A DNA stretch of 64,000 bases from Bacteroides reticulotermitis JCM 10512 (GCF_000517545.1 NZ_BAIV01000013.1:62001-126000); one strand, 5' to 3'; numbered from the stretch's first letter, positions 1-10,669 are shown. Numbers and translations: made by a program. Notes: generated by a model not told the origin, from the sequence alone.

Positions 1-921
1 TCTCCGATGCCGAATCTATATAGATATGTTCAATGTAGCTTTCTAAATTGTTTCCAAAGATGGTCCCTACGGCATACTACTGATAACTTTGTCAACAGGA
101 TATGACGAGTTAGTTGTTTTGTTGTAAATAGTCGTTGACGCATGAAACGGACATTATTTGTAGACTGTGCTATCTGATTATTTGCACTCTCAAAAGCTTG
201 AGATTAAGCTAATCTTTACATTTTGATTCCGCTTTATTATGTTATATGCTTATTAATGTGTATGTTTGTATCAATATCAATCCTTTTTGAACGGACCTAC
301 GAACTATTAAAATCTAATTTCATCAATTCATAAACCATTGAATAGTAAGTATCTTTACTCTCTGAATAGCTAGCCTTAACAGCTAGGGTAAAAACGAAAT
401 CCGGGAGTGGGATATATAGAACGGCGTATCAGGCGAGGTCGCTCGTGGTTTAAATCTCCGATAGTATGGATTGATCTGTCAGAGTTTACGAGAACGTTAC
501 ATTTTGTTACCGCTGGAGTTGAATGTAATTCTACCCGATTTTCATGAAAGAATATGCCCGGATAATTTGCTTTAAATAGTCAGTTTTGAGACATTAACAA
601 AGATTAACCACATTAGGTCGGGAGAAAAATGAGTTTTTGGATAGTATATAATAGAGGGGCATGCCAAAACGTTGGTTGTCTTGCACGAAAAAGCTTATCC
701 GAATCCATACATTCCAAGGCTAATTTGCACTAAGATTCTTGTTGAAAAAGACTGTTTGGTAATAATTAAGATCGAACCTGTTAACTAAAAGTTAATACAG
801 AACATTAACTTAGTTTAATGAATTTAGGCCGGGTGAAAAATATTGGTTTTGGATATTATATATAGAGACTTGTTTGTGCTGACTCTACAAAATACAAAAA
901 ACTAAATGTAATTTGGTTGAA
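1..921. other. Gene-free leader upstream of fecR-like gene
   Basis: I see no convincing coding frame here. The stretch is AT-rich and holds two imperfect copies of a 67-bp element at 591-657 and 802-868. The second ends about 53 bases before the FecR start. Both copies share the core GAAAAAT, then TTTTGGATA and an AT-rich TATA block. They may be promoters, but no start site can be assigned. The ECF sigma gene that normally precedes a FecR gene is absent from these 900 bases. Confidence 0.6.
591..868 (+). repeat. Imperfect 67-bp direct repeat (two copies)
   Basis: Copies lie at 591-657 and 802-868, 211 bp apart. Each begins ACATTAAC, has a (t/c)CGGG(a/t)GAAAAAT block in the middle, and ends in TTTTGGATA followed by TATA and AGAG. 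The conserved blocks keep nearly the same internal spacing, as expected of duplicated promoters. The second copy is well placed to drive the FecR gene. The first would drive nothing visible. Confidence 0.55.
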
Positions 922-2010
922 ATGAAGGATAAAAATGAAGAGAAAGATATAAAGAGCACGCCTGTCTGGGAAGTGATCGATAAATATTTTAAAAGGGACG
1001 AAAGCTGGACCCCATTGGTTCAGAATGTATTTGAGCGTTGGCTCGTTGATGAGGAAGATCCGAGCAAAGCCTGTGAGATATATCGTGCTTTATTGGAGAA
1101 ACAAAAAGAATATAGCCTGCCTGCTAATGAAGAAACGGCAAGAGCGTTGAAAATATTTAGAGAGCGAGCAGGTTTTACAGAAGTTGAACTCAGAGTAGGT
1201 GACTCAAAAAGATCAGCTACAGCAAGCATGGAAGGTCGTACGACGAAGAGAACTTTGAGAAACTATTTTCTTCGAGTAGCAGCGGTAATTTTGCCGTTGG
1301 TTCTTGTAGCGGGAGGATACCTCTATTTGAGCAAGCAGGAGAGTCATATTCCGGTGGTAGTTGCGATGACAGAAGTGACAACCGGTCCGGATGAAACCAA
1401 AGAGATCGTTTTGCCCGACGGTTCTACCGTTTGGATGAACGAAACCAGCACAATCCGCTATGCGGTTGATAAAAGCAGTTCCCACAGGAGTGTCGAACTG
1501 AGCGGTGAAGCTTTCTTTCAAGTAGTGAAAGACCCGACACGGCCATTTCACGTGAAGACAGCAGATGTCAGCGTCACCGTGCTAGGTACCGAGTTCAATG
1601 TAAAGGCATACAACCGTTGCGAAGAAACGATGGTTACCCTGAAGAATGGTAAAGTCACGGTAGAGACAACCGAGCAAGAGCTGTTTACGCTCGATCCCGG
1701 TGAAATGCTTGCTTACAACAAAGTGACAAAGAAAACAGAGCAGACCGTAACCGATCCCGATGTGGCGACAGCCTGGAAGCAACGGGAAATATATTTTGAT
1801 AATGAAACACTCGAAGAGATATTAAACATATTGGAGAAACAGTACCATACCACTTTCGATGTGGACAAAAGGTTGCTTACCACAGAACGGTTCACCTTTG
1901 TCTTGAAGAAGGACGATAGCCTCGATCAGTCGATGCAGATTATGGAAAAGATTATCGAAGGATTCAGTTACTCGATAGCGAACGAAAAAGTTACTATTAG
2001 AAAGAAATAA
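922..2010 (+). CDS. FecR-family anti-sigma / transmembrane signal protein
   Basis: A 362-residue inner-membrane protein. An N-terminal cytoplasmic part of about 110 residues precedes one membrane helix (about residues 111-135, RVAAVILPLVLVAGGYLYL). The periplasmic FecR domain follows (about 152-256, with IVLPDGSTVWMNETS and VLGTEFNVKAY), then a DUF4974-type C-terminus (about 283-360). Such proteins hold an ECF sigma factor and release it on a signal from an outer-membrane STN domain. I prefer the ATG at 922; a TTG three codons upstream is also in frame. No sigma gene is visible on either side. The next gene encodes an STN domain, which suggests a functional pair. A strong terminator at 2087-2129 separates them. 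Confidence 0.9.
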   Translation: MKDKNEEKDIKSTPVWEVIDKYFKRDESWTPLVQNVFERWLVDEEDPSKACEIYRALLEKQKEYSLPANEETARALKIFRERAGFTEVELRVGDSKRSATASMEGRTTKRTLRNYFLRVAAVILPLVLVAGGYLYLSKQESHIPVVVAMTEVTTGPDETKEIVLPDGSTVWMNETSTIRYAVDKSSSHRSVELSGEAFFQVVKDPTRPFHVKTADVSVTVLGTEFNVKAYNRCEETMVTLKNGKVTVETTEQELFTLDPGEMLAYNKVTKKTEQTVTDPDVATAWKQREIYFDNETLEEILNILEKQYHTTFDVDKRLLTTERFTFVLKKDDSLDQSMQIMEKIIEGFSYSIANEKVTIRKK

Positions 2011-2086
2011 AAAACAGATTAACAATGGAATAAAACAGCGTCAATCACTAACAAAATAAACTAAACACCAGAAGAAAAAGCATAAA

Positions 2087-2129
2087 AAAATCAGAGAGTC
2101 CCAGTTTGCAGACCAAACTCTCTGATTTT
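2087..2129. terminator. Bidirectional-type hairpin terminator
   Basis: A perfect 13-bp stem (2087-2099 with 2117-2129, arm AAAATCAGAGAGT) closes a 17-base loop. The A-rich and T-rich flanks suit termination in either direction. It lies between the FecR gene and the STN-DUF3575 gene. Confidence 0.85.
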
Positions 2130-2175
2130 AGAAACGCAATACCTTCTACTTTAAAAAAATAGAAACAGTATTATT

Positions 2176-3286
2176 ATGCAAATATATAAAAATATATGCC
2201 TACACCTGTGCGGCTATGGTAGGTATTTTAAGAAACATTTCGTATTTCTTGCCTATTTGTTGTCAATAACGCTTTCGCCACTGCGCAAACCGAGAAAATC
2301 TCTATTGCGGGGAGTAACACCAGCCTCGAAAAGTATTTCAAATCGATCAAAGAGCAGACCGGCTACAGCTTTGCTTTTAGCAGTAGCAAGTTCGACTCTT
2401 CGCGGAAGATGACACTCAGTATGCAAAATGCTGAGTTGGGCAATGTGCTTGCTACACTTTTACAAAATACAGGCTATACCTATAGCATTAGCGATGGGCG
2501 CATCTTCCTGCTTCCCGCCAAATCACCCGAAACAACTAACATCCGTTGGAAAGAAATTCCACCGAAACCAGGCACTGCTTCCAACCAAGATAGCCTTCTT
2601 CACACGCAAGTGGACACTGCCCCTGTCAAAGACATGGGAACCATGACTTATAACATTCTAAAACCCGATACTTCCGTTTCCGGATCAGTAACTGTGAGTC
2701 AGTTGGACACAGGAAATATGGTATCGCAGCAAGTAACCGATCTCTCGATCGTTTACAGGAATATGCCTGCGCGTTCGTTTACCCCGCTTCCCCGACTGGC
2801 AGTTAAGAGCAACTTATTGCACGACCTGACCGGTAGCCTGAATCTGGGTATGGAAGTGCGTACCGGTAGCAAATATACCCTCGACCTCTCGGTCACCTAT
2901 AATCCGTGGACGTATAGCGAAATGAAGAAATTCAACCTTCTGGCCGTACAACCCGAATTCAGATACTGGACCTGCGAACCCTTTCACAAACATTTCTTCG
3001 GTCTTCACGGTACCTATGCCAACTTCAATGTGGTAGGTATCGGCCCATCCACCTATATGAAAGATCATCTATCAAAGGCAATCTTTACGGAGCTGGCATC
3101 AGCTACGGTTACCATTGGTACCTCTCTCCTCGGTGGAGTATGGAGGGAACGCTGGGCGTTGGCTACCTGCATCTGAAATATGATGAGAGCGAGTGCAAAG
3201 GTTGTTTGCGGTCTATCGGCAACAGAAATAAAAACTATTTCGGTCCTACCAAAGTGGGTGTATCTCTTATCTATATGTTGAAATAA
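2176..3286 (+). CDS. STN domain-DUF3575 outer-membrane protein (two frame breaks)
   Basis: Read whole, about 370 residues. The signal peptide starts at 2176 and continues in the next frame as ...VNNAFATAQTEK. An STN domain (secretin/TonB short N-terminus) covers about residues 40-112 (EKYFKSIKEQTGYSFAFSSS, MQNAELGNVLATLLQNTGY). A DUF3575-type barrel domain runs from about residue 205 (AVKSNLLHDLTGSLNLGMEV) to the true C-terminus GVSLIYMLK at 3286. Frame is lost once near 2258 and once near 3063, where the + strand probably lacks one A of an A-run; both are net -1. DUF3575 proteins are common in Bacteroidetes fimbrial loci. The STN part is a domain that usually talks to FecR, whose gene lies just upstream. 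The exact role is inference. Confidence 0.8.
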
Positions 3287-3301
3287 AAAGAAAACTAAAA
3301 T

Positions 3302-4792
3302 ATGAAATTGCTATCAATCAAACTGTCGTTTATCTGCCTGATGTTCTCGTGCTGCCTGCATGCACAGGTCGATCGGGGGCATATTAACTTCATCGGCAAC
3401 GACCTGCTGATGCAAAATGACAGCCTGGCGGTCAGCCTACGTATCCAGATAAAAGCCAATGCCGTGCGCGATTGCCAGACTGTGGTAATCACTCCCGAAC
3501 TTGTAAGTCAGAGCAGACATATGGCACTCCCGTACATTCGAGTACAGGGAAACGATAAGCGCAAAATGAACGAGCGCGCCCACCGGCTTAACAAAAAACT
3601 AAGTTTACGGGAAGCTCCCATACGGACTGTCAATGTGAAAGAAGACACAGACATCACCATCCCTTACCTGATTCATATTCCTTTCGAGATGTGGATGGCG
3701 GATGCCCAACTGGTAATTCATCAGGAAGTTAACCAATGCGACAATCAAATTCGGTTGTTCTCCTTCACCATGGACAAACACATCCGGTTGGATATGCCCG
3801 AACCCTATCAGGTAAATGCACAGTATGCTTTGACAGAACCTAAAGCAACGCCTAAGAATCGTTCGAAGCAGGAACAAGCGTTTCTCGACTTTAAAGTGGG
3901 AAGCTCAATCCTGTTGCCGGACTATCGTCGCAACCCCGAAGAACTTCAAAAGGTACGCGTCAAGGTTTGTGAAATGCAGAACGATCCCGATATCATCATC
4001 AACGCCTTGTATATCGAAGGCTACGCTTCGCCGGACGGAAAAACAAGTTCGAACGAATCGTTGGCTAACCTACGCGCCAATGCTTTGCGCGACTATATCT
4101 ACAACAGCGACTGTTTGCCGCAAGGAAAGGTAACGGTTAAGGGTGGAGGTGAAGACTGGGAAGGATTGAAAGTACAACTCGCCACAAGCGACCTTGGCAA
4201 TAAAGAAGCTATCATAGAACTAATCGACCAGACGGCCGATGTGGAACAGCGTAAAGTGAAAATGAGAAGGCTGGCCGGCGCACGGACTTACGGCAAGATG
4301 CTGACCGATATCTACCCGCAGTTGAGACGCGTGGAATACCAACTCGACTACACAGTCAAAGATTACAACGTAGCCGAAGCTAAAGCCTTGCTCGGTCATA
4401 AAGAAGAGATGTTGAGCCAACGCGAGTTCTACCTCGTGGCAACAAGTTACGCCAAGGATAGTAAAGAATATCAGGAAATCATGTCCGAACGTATTCTGAA
4501 ATATCATGCCGACGATGCGGTTGCACTGTCCAACGCCGGGGCAGTTCTTGCCGAGCGTGCTGAAAGAGGTACAGCCCGTCGGTATCTGGAAAGAGCGGGG
4601 GAACTTCCTGCCGCCCTGAATAACCTGGGAGCACTCTTGCTACAGGAAGGAGAATTTGAAAAGGCTAGAGAACTGCTAACTCGTGCCAAAGAAGCGGGTG
4701 TGAAGGAGGCGGGAGCCAACCTGAAAGAACTGGAAACAAAGATACAGGACAACCTTAAACTTGAAAGGTTGCAAAGAATAAATAAGCGGTAA
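3302..4792 (+). CDS. DUF3868 / OmpA-like protein of fimbrial locus
   Basis: A 496-residue exported protein with signal peptide MKLLSIKLSFICLMFSCCLHA. The N-terminal half matches the DUF3868 type found beside DUF3575 and Mfa1/Mfa2 genes. Around residues 237-270 is an OmpA-like peptidoglycan-binding stretch (IEGYASPDGKTSSNES, then LRANALRDYI). The last ~95 residues are alanine- and leucine-rich with TPR character (NNLGALLLQEGEFEKARELL). It starts 16 bases after the DUF3575 stop, so the two are surely cotranscribed. It probably helps anchor or assemble the fimbria at the outer membrane. That role is inferred from context. Confidence 0.8.
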   Translation: MKLLSIKLSFICLMFSCCLHAQVDRGHINFIGNDLLMQNDSLAVSLRIQIKANAVRDCQTVVITPELVSQSRHMALPYIRVQGNDKRKMNERAHRLNKKLSLREAPIRTVNVKEDTDITIPYLIHIPFEMWMADAQLVIHQEVNQCDNQIRLFSFTMDKHIRLDMPEPYQVNAQYALTEPKATPKNRSKQEQAFLDFKVGSSILLPDYRRNPEELQKVRVKVCEMQNDPDIIINALYIEGYASPDGKTSSNESLANLRANALRDYIYNSDCLPQGKVTVKGGGEDWEGLKVQLATSDLGNKEAIIELIDQTADVEQRKVKMRRLAGARTYGKMLTDIYPQLRRVEYQLDYTVKDYNVAEAKALLGHKEEMLSQREFYLVATSYAKDSKEYQEIMSERILKYHADDAVALSNAGAVLAERAERGTARRYLERAGELPAALNNLGALLLQEGEFEKARELLTRAKEAGVKEAGANLKELETKIQDNLKLERLQRINKR

Positions 4793-5372
4793 TAACTGCG
4801 TAGCAGGAGGAGTAAAGAAGTGATGCAGAATAATGAATGCAAAGTGAAAAGAAGAAATAATAGATAGAGAATTGCGCATCGTACAACTACCTGCTTCGTG
4901 CTTGCTGCAAAATGAAGTCGGTTCAAAATGTGAATGAGGAGTAAGTCCTTGGCATATTAACAGTTTAGCAACCATCGAAAGATGACAAAGAACCGATAAC
5001 AGATGATGCAGAATAAAGCACAAGTGATGCAGAATGAATAACAGCTAATGATGAAGTAGAAAGGACAAGAGATGAAAAAGAACGAATGTGAATTGGTACA
5101 GAATTAACGAAGGTAAAATGGAAAGAAGAAAGAACCTGTCATCGTATGATTAGCTGTATGGCGCTTACGCTACGACAAAGGGTGAATCTGAATCTGGGGT
5201 AAGTCCTTGAACGAATAACTATTGGGGAATTATTTGAAAATATGGCAAAACAAAAGAGAATAGATAATCGGATTATTAACCATTTAGCAACCATCGAAAG
5301 ATGGACAAAAACAAAATGAAAATTGTAAAAACTACAGTTACTAAACAAAATCAATTATTAATCAAAAACAAA
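4793..5372. other. 580-bp spacer with duplicated leader fragments
   Basis: No supported gene. The stretch carries repeats: TTTAGCAACCATCGAAAGATG occurs identically at 4964-4984 and 5283-5303, GTAAGTCCTT at 4941-4950 and 5199-5208, and GATGCAGAAT three times between 4820 and 5040. The 5291-5304 copy forms a perfect CCATC/GATGG stem closed by a GAAA tetraloop about 70 bases before the fimbrillin start. The region is probably the 5' leader and promoter zone of the major fimbrillin. Confidence 0.6.
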
Positions 5373-6719
5373 ATGAAAATGAGAAATTATTTCAAGAGTG
5401 CACTTCTTGCATCGGCCTTTATCGTAGGTTTCGCAAGCTGTAGCAATGATGATGAGATCGGTGGAGCCGATTTAGGAGATGCTGTACAGACTATGGTTCA
5501 AGTTGCCATTACACAGTCAGGTCCAGCAACGTATGCTGGTAGTGCAACAGCAACAACAGAAGAAAGCGCAGTTAACAAAGTCGAGTTGTACATCTTCAAT
5601 AAAAGTAAGGTGCTGGAAGCTGTTGAAAAGACAACTTTTGCGACTGGAACAGCAGAAACTATGAAATTCAAATTAACAAAAGGTATACATTACTTCTACG
5701 CAGCAATTAACGCTCCTGATAACTTGTTGACATCAGAGCAAAAAGCTATAGGGGTAACATTGGATTCTTTCAAAAAGAATTTAACGAAAGCTTTTGAAGA
5801 AGGTGAATTGAATAATCCTGCAAATGGATTCTTCATGACTAATGTAACCAATGAACCTGTATTAGCAGATTTGGTAGAAACTGAAGATCCACAAGACAAT
5901 GATGTTCAGATTAGCGTTGGACGCGCTATGGCAAAGGTGAATGTAGCTTTTAAACCTGAGTCGCAAGGAGTATTAGGAAAACTTAGTAATGTACAATATA
6001 AAGTGCATAATAATCCTATCAAAATGTATTTTATGCCCTTTTACGAATCTGGAGTTTTACAAACACCATTCTTTACTGACGAAGTAGGAGAAGACGGAAG
6101 TGGAACTATAACTAGCGCTAACTATTTCCCAAATTTACAATACTCGGGTGAGCAAGAAAACACCGATAAATACTTAAAGGAAGATTTTGAAAAGAGTTTT
6201 GTATCTTATGCAATAGAAAACAGCAATGCAGTACCTAGAGAGGGAAACAGCACATTCCTTATGATTAGAGGTACATATACCCCGGCAAAAACATTTGATG
6301 GGAATGGAGAAAATGAAATATTAGATGTAAATGGCAATACAACAGGAGATTCTTTCTGGCGCATAAAAGCAACAGATGGAACCTTTACAGACAAATTCTA
6401 TCGCGATAAGCCGACAACCACTGTCGCTGACGGTGGTTTAGCTTTTAAATATGAAAACGGGCTTTCTTACTACGCTTTATGGGTTGGAGATAATAGCATA
6501 GAGAAGAATCCAACAGCTAAGTATACAGTAAAACGCAACAACTTCTACAAAGTGACTATTACTTCGGTAAGTGGTCCGGGCGCAAATACTGAAAATGGCA
6601 AAGACGAAGGTGAAGAAGGTGTTACCGATCCAAAAGAAGAACTTGATGCTAAGACACAGATCCAAGCAACAATTACGGTTCTTCCTTGGACAGTAATCGA
6701 TCAATCAGGAGGAATCTAA
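5373..6719 (+). CDS. Mfa1-type major fimbrillin
   Basis: A 448-residue lipoprotein precursor and probable structural subunit of a type V (FimA/Mfa1-like) fimbria. The signal peptide ends in the lipobox GFASC with Cys23. The C-terminus carries the family pattern KRNNFYKVTITSVSGPG followed by TITVLPWTVIDQSGGI, the donor-strand region of these pilins. I chose the ATG at 5373. It gives a compact signal peptide, while two upstream in-frame ATGs (5301, 5313) would add a charged extension. Type V pilins are exported as lipoproteins and then processed at the surface. A hairpin at 6747-6770 follows and may make this gene more abundant than the accessory genes downstream. Confidence 0.85.
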   Translation: MKMRNYFKSALLASAFIVGFASCSNDDEIGGADLGDAVQTMVQVAITQSGPATYAGSATATTEESAVNKVELYIFNKSKVLEAVEKTTFATGTAETMKFKLTKGIHYFYAAINAPDNLLTSEQKAIGVTLDSFKKNLTKAFEEGELNNPANGFFMTNVTNEPVLADLVETEDPQDNDVQISVGRAMAKVNVAFKPESQGVLGKLSNVQYKVHNNPIKMYFMPFYESGVLQTPFFTDEVGEDGSGTITSANYFPNLQYSGEQENTDKYLKEDFEKSFVSYAIENSNAVPREGNSTFLMIRGTYTPAKTFDGNGENEILDVNGNTTGDSFWRIKATDGTFTDKFYRDKPTTTVADGGLAFKYENGLSYYALWVGDNSIEKNPTAKYTVKRNNFYKVTITSVSGPGANTENGKDEGEEGVTDPKEELDAKTQIQATITVLPWTVIDQSGGI

Positions 6720-6746
6720 TTAACCCTGAACAATTATAAAGCATAT

Positions 6747-6770
6747 TACCCGTAATTCATTTTACGGGTA
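6747..6770 (+). terminator. Hairpin after major fimbrillin (partial terminator?)
   Basis: A 9-bp stem (6747-6755 with 6762-6770, TACCCGTAA / TTACGGGTA) with a 6-base loop lies 27 bases after the fimbrillin stop. The following bases (GCCTTTCC) are only weakly T-rich, so read-through into the anchor gene is likely. It may also protect the 3' end of the major-subunit mRNA. Confidence 0.55.
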
Positions 6771-6815
6771 GCCTTTCCTACTTGAAACATACGCAGGAAC
6801 GATAAGTAAACTACA

Positions 6816-7751
6816 ATGATGAAATACCTATTTAAAAAATATTCGATACAAAGTGCCATTCTATTTATACTCTTTGTATTTACAGGCTGTTTTAGCAATG
6901 ATATAGCGAACTGCCCAAGTCAGACATACCTGCGCTTTATGTATACGAAGAATGTAGATAATGTCTGTCACTTTCAGGAGCAGGTCGAACACCTTGACCT
7001 CTACCTTTATGACGGCAATGATAAATTTATAAAGAAACAATACCTCCCTACAAATGCTTTGTCGGAAGGCAGCCGCCTGTTGCTTGATTTAGCTCCGGGC
7101 AACTATACTGCAGTAGTTTGGGCAAACGTAAAAGAAGAACATTTTGCATGCACCCCCGGTGCTACGCTTCAAGACATGAAACTGGACCTGAAATGTCCCG
7201 AAGATGGCCATGTAACAACCGATCCCGGCGAAATCTTGCATGGGATAGCCTCTGTAACGATCACTGAGTTCGGAGACCAAGAACATGTAGTATCCATGAT
7301 TAAGAATACAAATCGTGTACACATTGTACTCGAAGATATAACCCCCATTTCCTCTTATTCCGCTTTCAGCGATAACCCTTATAGCCTGGCTATTACGGGA
7401 AGCAACGGAAGCTATAACTATGACAATACGCTGGCCGATGGAGCCGCACTCAATTATATACCCCAATATACGATAGCGGGGAATACCACACAGGCCGACT
7501 TTACGATCTTGCGGATACGTGAGAACGACGACCTGCAACTAACTATCCAAGCAAACGGCAAAGAGATTCACACCGAGCGTTTGGCAACCCGACTGATGGA
7601 AAATCCACGCATCAACGGTAATGACGACTTTGACCGTATTGACGACTATACCCTGCACTACCACCTGATACAGAAGGAAGACGGTGCGCACGTAGTTACG
7701 TTGATAAGCATCAACGACTGGGATGTAACCCATACCGGAGGAGGCATTTGA
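6816..7751 (+). CDS. FimB/Mfa2-family fimbrial anchor subunit
   Basis: A 311-residue lipoprotein. The signal peptide ends in FVFTGC with the lipid-bearing Cys25. The body shows the FimB/Mfa2 pattern (VEHLDLYLYDGNDKFIK, then LDLAPGNYTAVVWAN), and the C-terminus ends in a family-like strand, ISINDWDVTHTGGGI. Mfa2-type proteins stay in the outer membrane, anchor the fimbria and limit its length. The gene lies between the major subunit and the tip-like gene, the usual order. Confidence 0.85.
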   Translation: MMKYLFKKYSIQSAILFILFVFTGCFSNDIANCPSQTYLRFMYTKNVDNVCHFQEQVEHLDLYLYDGNDKFIKKQYLPTNALSEGSRLLLDLAPGNYTAVVWANVKEEHFACTPGATLQDMKLDLKCPEDGHVTTDPGEILHGIASVTITEFGDQEHVVSMIKNTNRVHIVLEDITPISSYSAFSDNPYSLAITGSNGSYNYDNTLADGAALNYIPQYTIAGNTTQADFTILRIRENDDLQLTIQANGKEIHTERLATRLMENPRINGNDDFDRIDDYTLHYHLIQKEDGAHVVTLISINDWDVTHTGGGI

Positions 7752-7805
7752 CGCTCCTGAAGAGAGGATAATAATCGCAGTAAAATATAGAAAAAATACA
7801 GCTTT

Positions 7806-10627
7806 ATGAAAATAGTTAAACTAAAATGGATACTCTTATCGTTGCTTGTCATCCTCACCGGATGCTCTACCGACGATCTTGTCAACTCTGGCGAAGGGAT
7901 CGACAGAGGCACGCATATGGAACTGTTGCTCACGCTCAATGTTCCGGGTGTATTTACCTCCCCCTCTTCCTATGCCCTGACTGAGGATATGGAAAGAGAG
8001 ATCACGAAGATCGATGTCTTGGTATTCAAGGAAGAAAACGAAGTTGACGGAGACGGTGTAAAGAAGGAAACCTTTCTTTATGCCACCACAGGAACAACCG
8101 ATTTGGATGGTAGTGGTACAGCATCTCAAAAGATCAAGGTGATGCTTCAGAAGAGTACCGGTTCGGAGAAGCACCGGATTGTTGTGCTAGCCAATCAAAG
8201 CGGATTAACCGAAGCAGTAAAGGCTGGTTTTACGAAGGGAGATCTGAAAGAAGATGTCCTTAAAAAGATTGTGTTCGACAACAAGGAACCGTGGAGAACT
8301 GCAGGAAACGACTATACTCTGCTACCTATGTGGGGAGAAGCCGCACAATGCATAGCCATTACTCCCTCCACAAACTCTACCTCACTGGGTACAATTACCC
8401 TATATCGTGCGGTAGCCCGGATAGATGTTGGCTTGCAGATAAGTTCCGGCAGCGATGCGCCCAAATTCGAGATAGATGAAGTGAAGCTATGCGATGCATA
8501 CAATCAGGGAAGAGGAGCCCCTAACCAAAGTGTTTACAAAGACAGCCTACCCAGTATTCCGACTTCCTTCGAGAAAACGGATATAACTTATAACAACGCC
8601 GTAAATAACTATGTTCGTGAAATATATACCACAGAAGCCGAAGCGGGAGAAACCTACCTACTTGTTAAAGGACGCTATAATGAAGGAACTGCAACCTGGT
8701 ATCGAATCGATTTCTATAAACGTACCAGCGACGAATCTCCGGAACAGGTACAGCTCCCTTTATTGCGCAACTACATCTACCGAATAAATATTACCTCGGT
8801 AAGTGGCCCGGGTTATACAGACGAGGAGGATGCAAAGAAATCACGCCCCATGAACATGGAGCATAAAGTACAGTTATGGAATACCGGCGATATAAGCGAA
8901 GTTGCATTCGATGGACAATATCTATTGGGTATATCGGATAAAGAATTCAATTTTCCAGCTGCCGAATCCGAAGGAGAGCTTATTATCACAACAGACGCTT
9001 TGGACATTTATGACTCGAACCTCGGAAAAGTGGCTATCAAGTTGGATTATCTCTTAGAAGATGGAAAGACTACAAGCAGCTGGCTCTCTCAGACGGGGAT
9101 AACCTACGAGACAAACAGTGACGGGATGAAAAAATATACGATAAAGTTTAAAGCTATAGAGAACACAGCCGAAGAAGGTCGTATTGGTTATATACGTATT
9201 ACTGCCAACAACCGCTTGAAGCTAATGATAACAGTTACGCAAAAAGCTAAAATAAAGATCACGATTGCGCAAGACAGCTATTATGCCTTGGATGGTGACC
9301 CGCATAGCCTCACTGTAAAAGCAACCGTACCATGGAAAGCTGTGTTGAAAACCAATCCTCAATCGATTATAACAAACTGCAATGTAGATGATGAAATAGC
9401 AACCGGAGCAGCAAATGTTACTAAAAAGATAACCTTTACAACCAAAGACGATATTACAGGCGGACCGGTTATTTGGAGAGAAGATGCAGAGGTCGAAATA
9501 CAAGACGAGCAAGGAGGCTTCCTTGAAACGGTTTTCCTACGTTGTATATCGGGTACTATACTGCAATCATCAAATTCATATTTTGTTGCCCCTCTTGGCA
9601 GTGATGGCGTGAGCAATAGTAGAAATGCAGTTGCTATCCCTGTAGAACGTGCCAATATCACTCCTGCAGAGGTACTCGGAACTCAAATAAAAAATACTAC
9701 TAATTTTACAGCTGAATTGCTTTGGACAGATAATAAAAAGGGCATGGCCGATGATTCAAATATAAAGGCATACACAAAATCTGGGACAGGCCATAAATAC
9801 ATCGTTGTACATGCGGGAAACAGTCCGGGGAATGCTTCTATAGCGGCTAAAATAGGAACAAAGATTGTGTGGAGTTGGCATATCTGGGTGACAGAATACG
9901 ATCCCGGTGACGGTTCGGAAATAACAACAACAGAAGGTATACATGAACTGGCAAATGGAACCGGAGCGATATACAACTTCGACACCCGAGTTTTTATGGA
10001 TAGAAATCTTGGTGCTACAACCAGCGAACTCGGAACATTCAGTACTTACGGGTTACACTACCAATGGGGGCGTAAAGATGCACTCATACTTTTTTCTAGC
10101 TATAATGAAACAGGAGTAGCAGTAGGAGTAAAAATAAAAAGTAAAACGAAAGCAAGTATTGCCGATGCAATAGCCAATCCATACACTTTTTATTACTATA
10201 CGATAAAAAACAGCACGGGATCTTGGTATGATTGGTGTGACCCACAGTCTGATGATTTGTGGGGTACAAATGCCGAAAAAACGATTTACGACCCTTGTCC
10301 TTCAGGATGGCGTGTACCTACCGATGGTGGAGGAGAAGACACATCTCCTTGGAAGAAAATAAATAAGAAATGGGCTGATGACTTCCCCGAACGTACAGGT
10401 CTTAACTATCCAGAGATGGGCCCCTACCGGGAGCAGGGATACGCATAGGTTCTTCTGGAACAACTAGTATGGGTAGGCGCGGTTCTTACTGGTCAGCAGA
10501 TCCTCACACCAATTCACTAGGAGTAATAAGATCGTTAGGACTGGACTTTAGCTCAAAAAATAGAATAAGTGCTCCAGATTATAATGAACGCTCTAGAGGC
10601 TGCTCAGTACGTTGTGTTAAAGAGTAA
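7806..10627 (+). CDS. Large fimbrial tip-like lipoprotein (one frame break)
   Basis: About 940 residues. The lipobox is VILTGC (Cys20). Residues ~20-350 are Mfa2/fimbrillin-like and end in LLRNYIYRINITSVSGPG. A BACON-like segment (about 380-480, EFNFPAAESEGELIITTDA) and further beta-sandwich segments follow. From about residue 722 there is a Fibrobacter-succinogenes-type paralogous domain (VFMDRNLGATTSE, LHYQWGRKDA, DPCPSGWRVPT). The frame is lost once near 10430. The next frame restores the domain's end (GSYWSADPH ... GCSVRCVKE) with its stop at 10625-10627. Such modular proteins sit at the tip of Bacteroidetes type V fimbriae and may bind ligands. The ligand is unknown. Confidence 0.8.
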
Positions 10628-10669
10628 ATAATGAACGAGCAAAATTAAGCTTATAAAACAAAGAAAGAA

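Noticed and set aside
913..921. TTG start for the FecR gene
   Set aside because: An ATG lies three codons downstream with equal context. I used 922. The same reasoning moved the starts at 32108 and 57929.
4504..4926. Hydrophobic serine-rich - strand frame
   Set aside because: It overlaps the well-supported DUF3868 gene on the other strand and has shadow-type composition.
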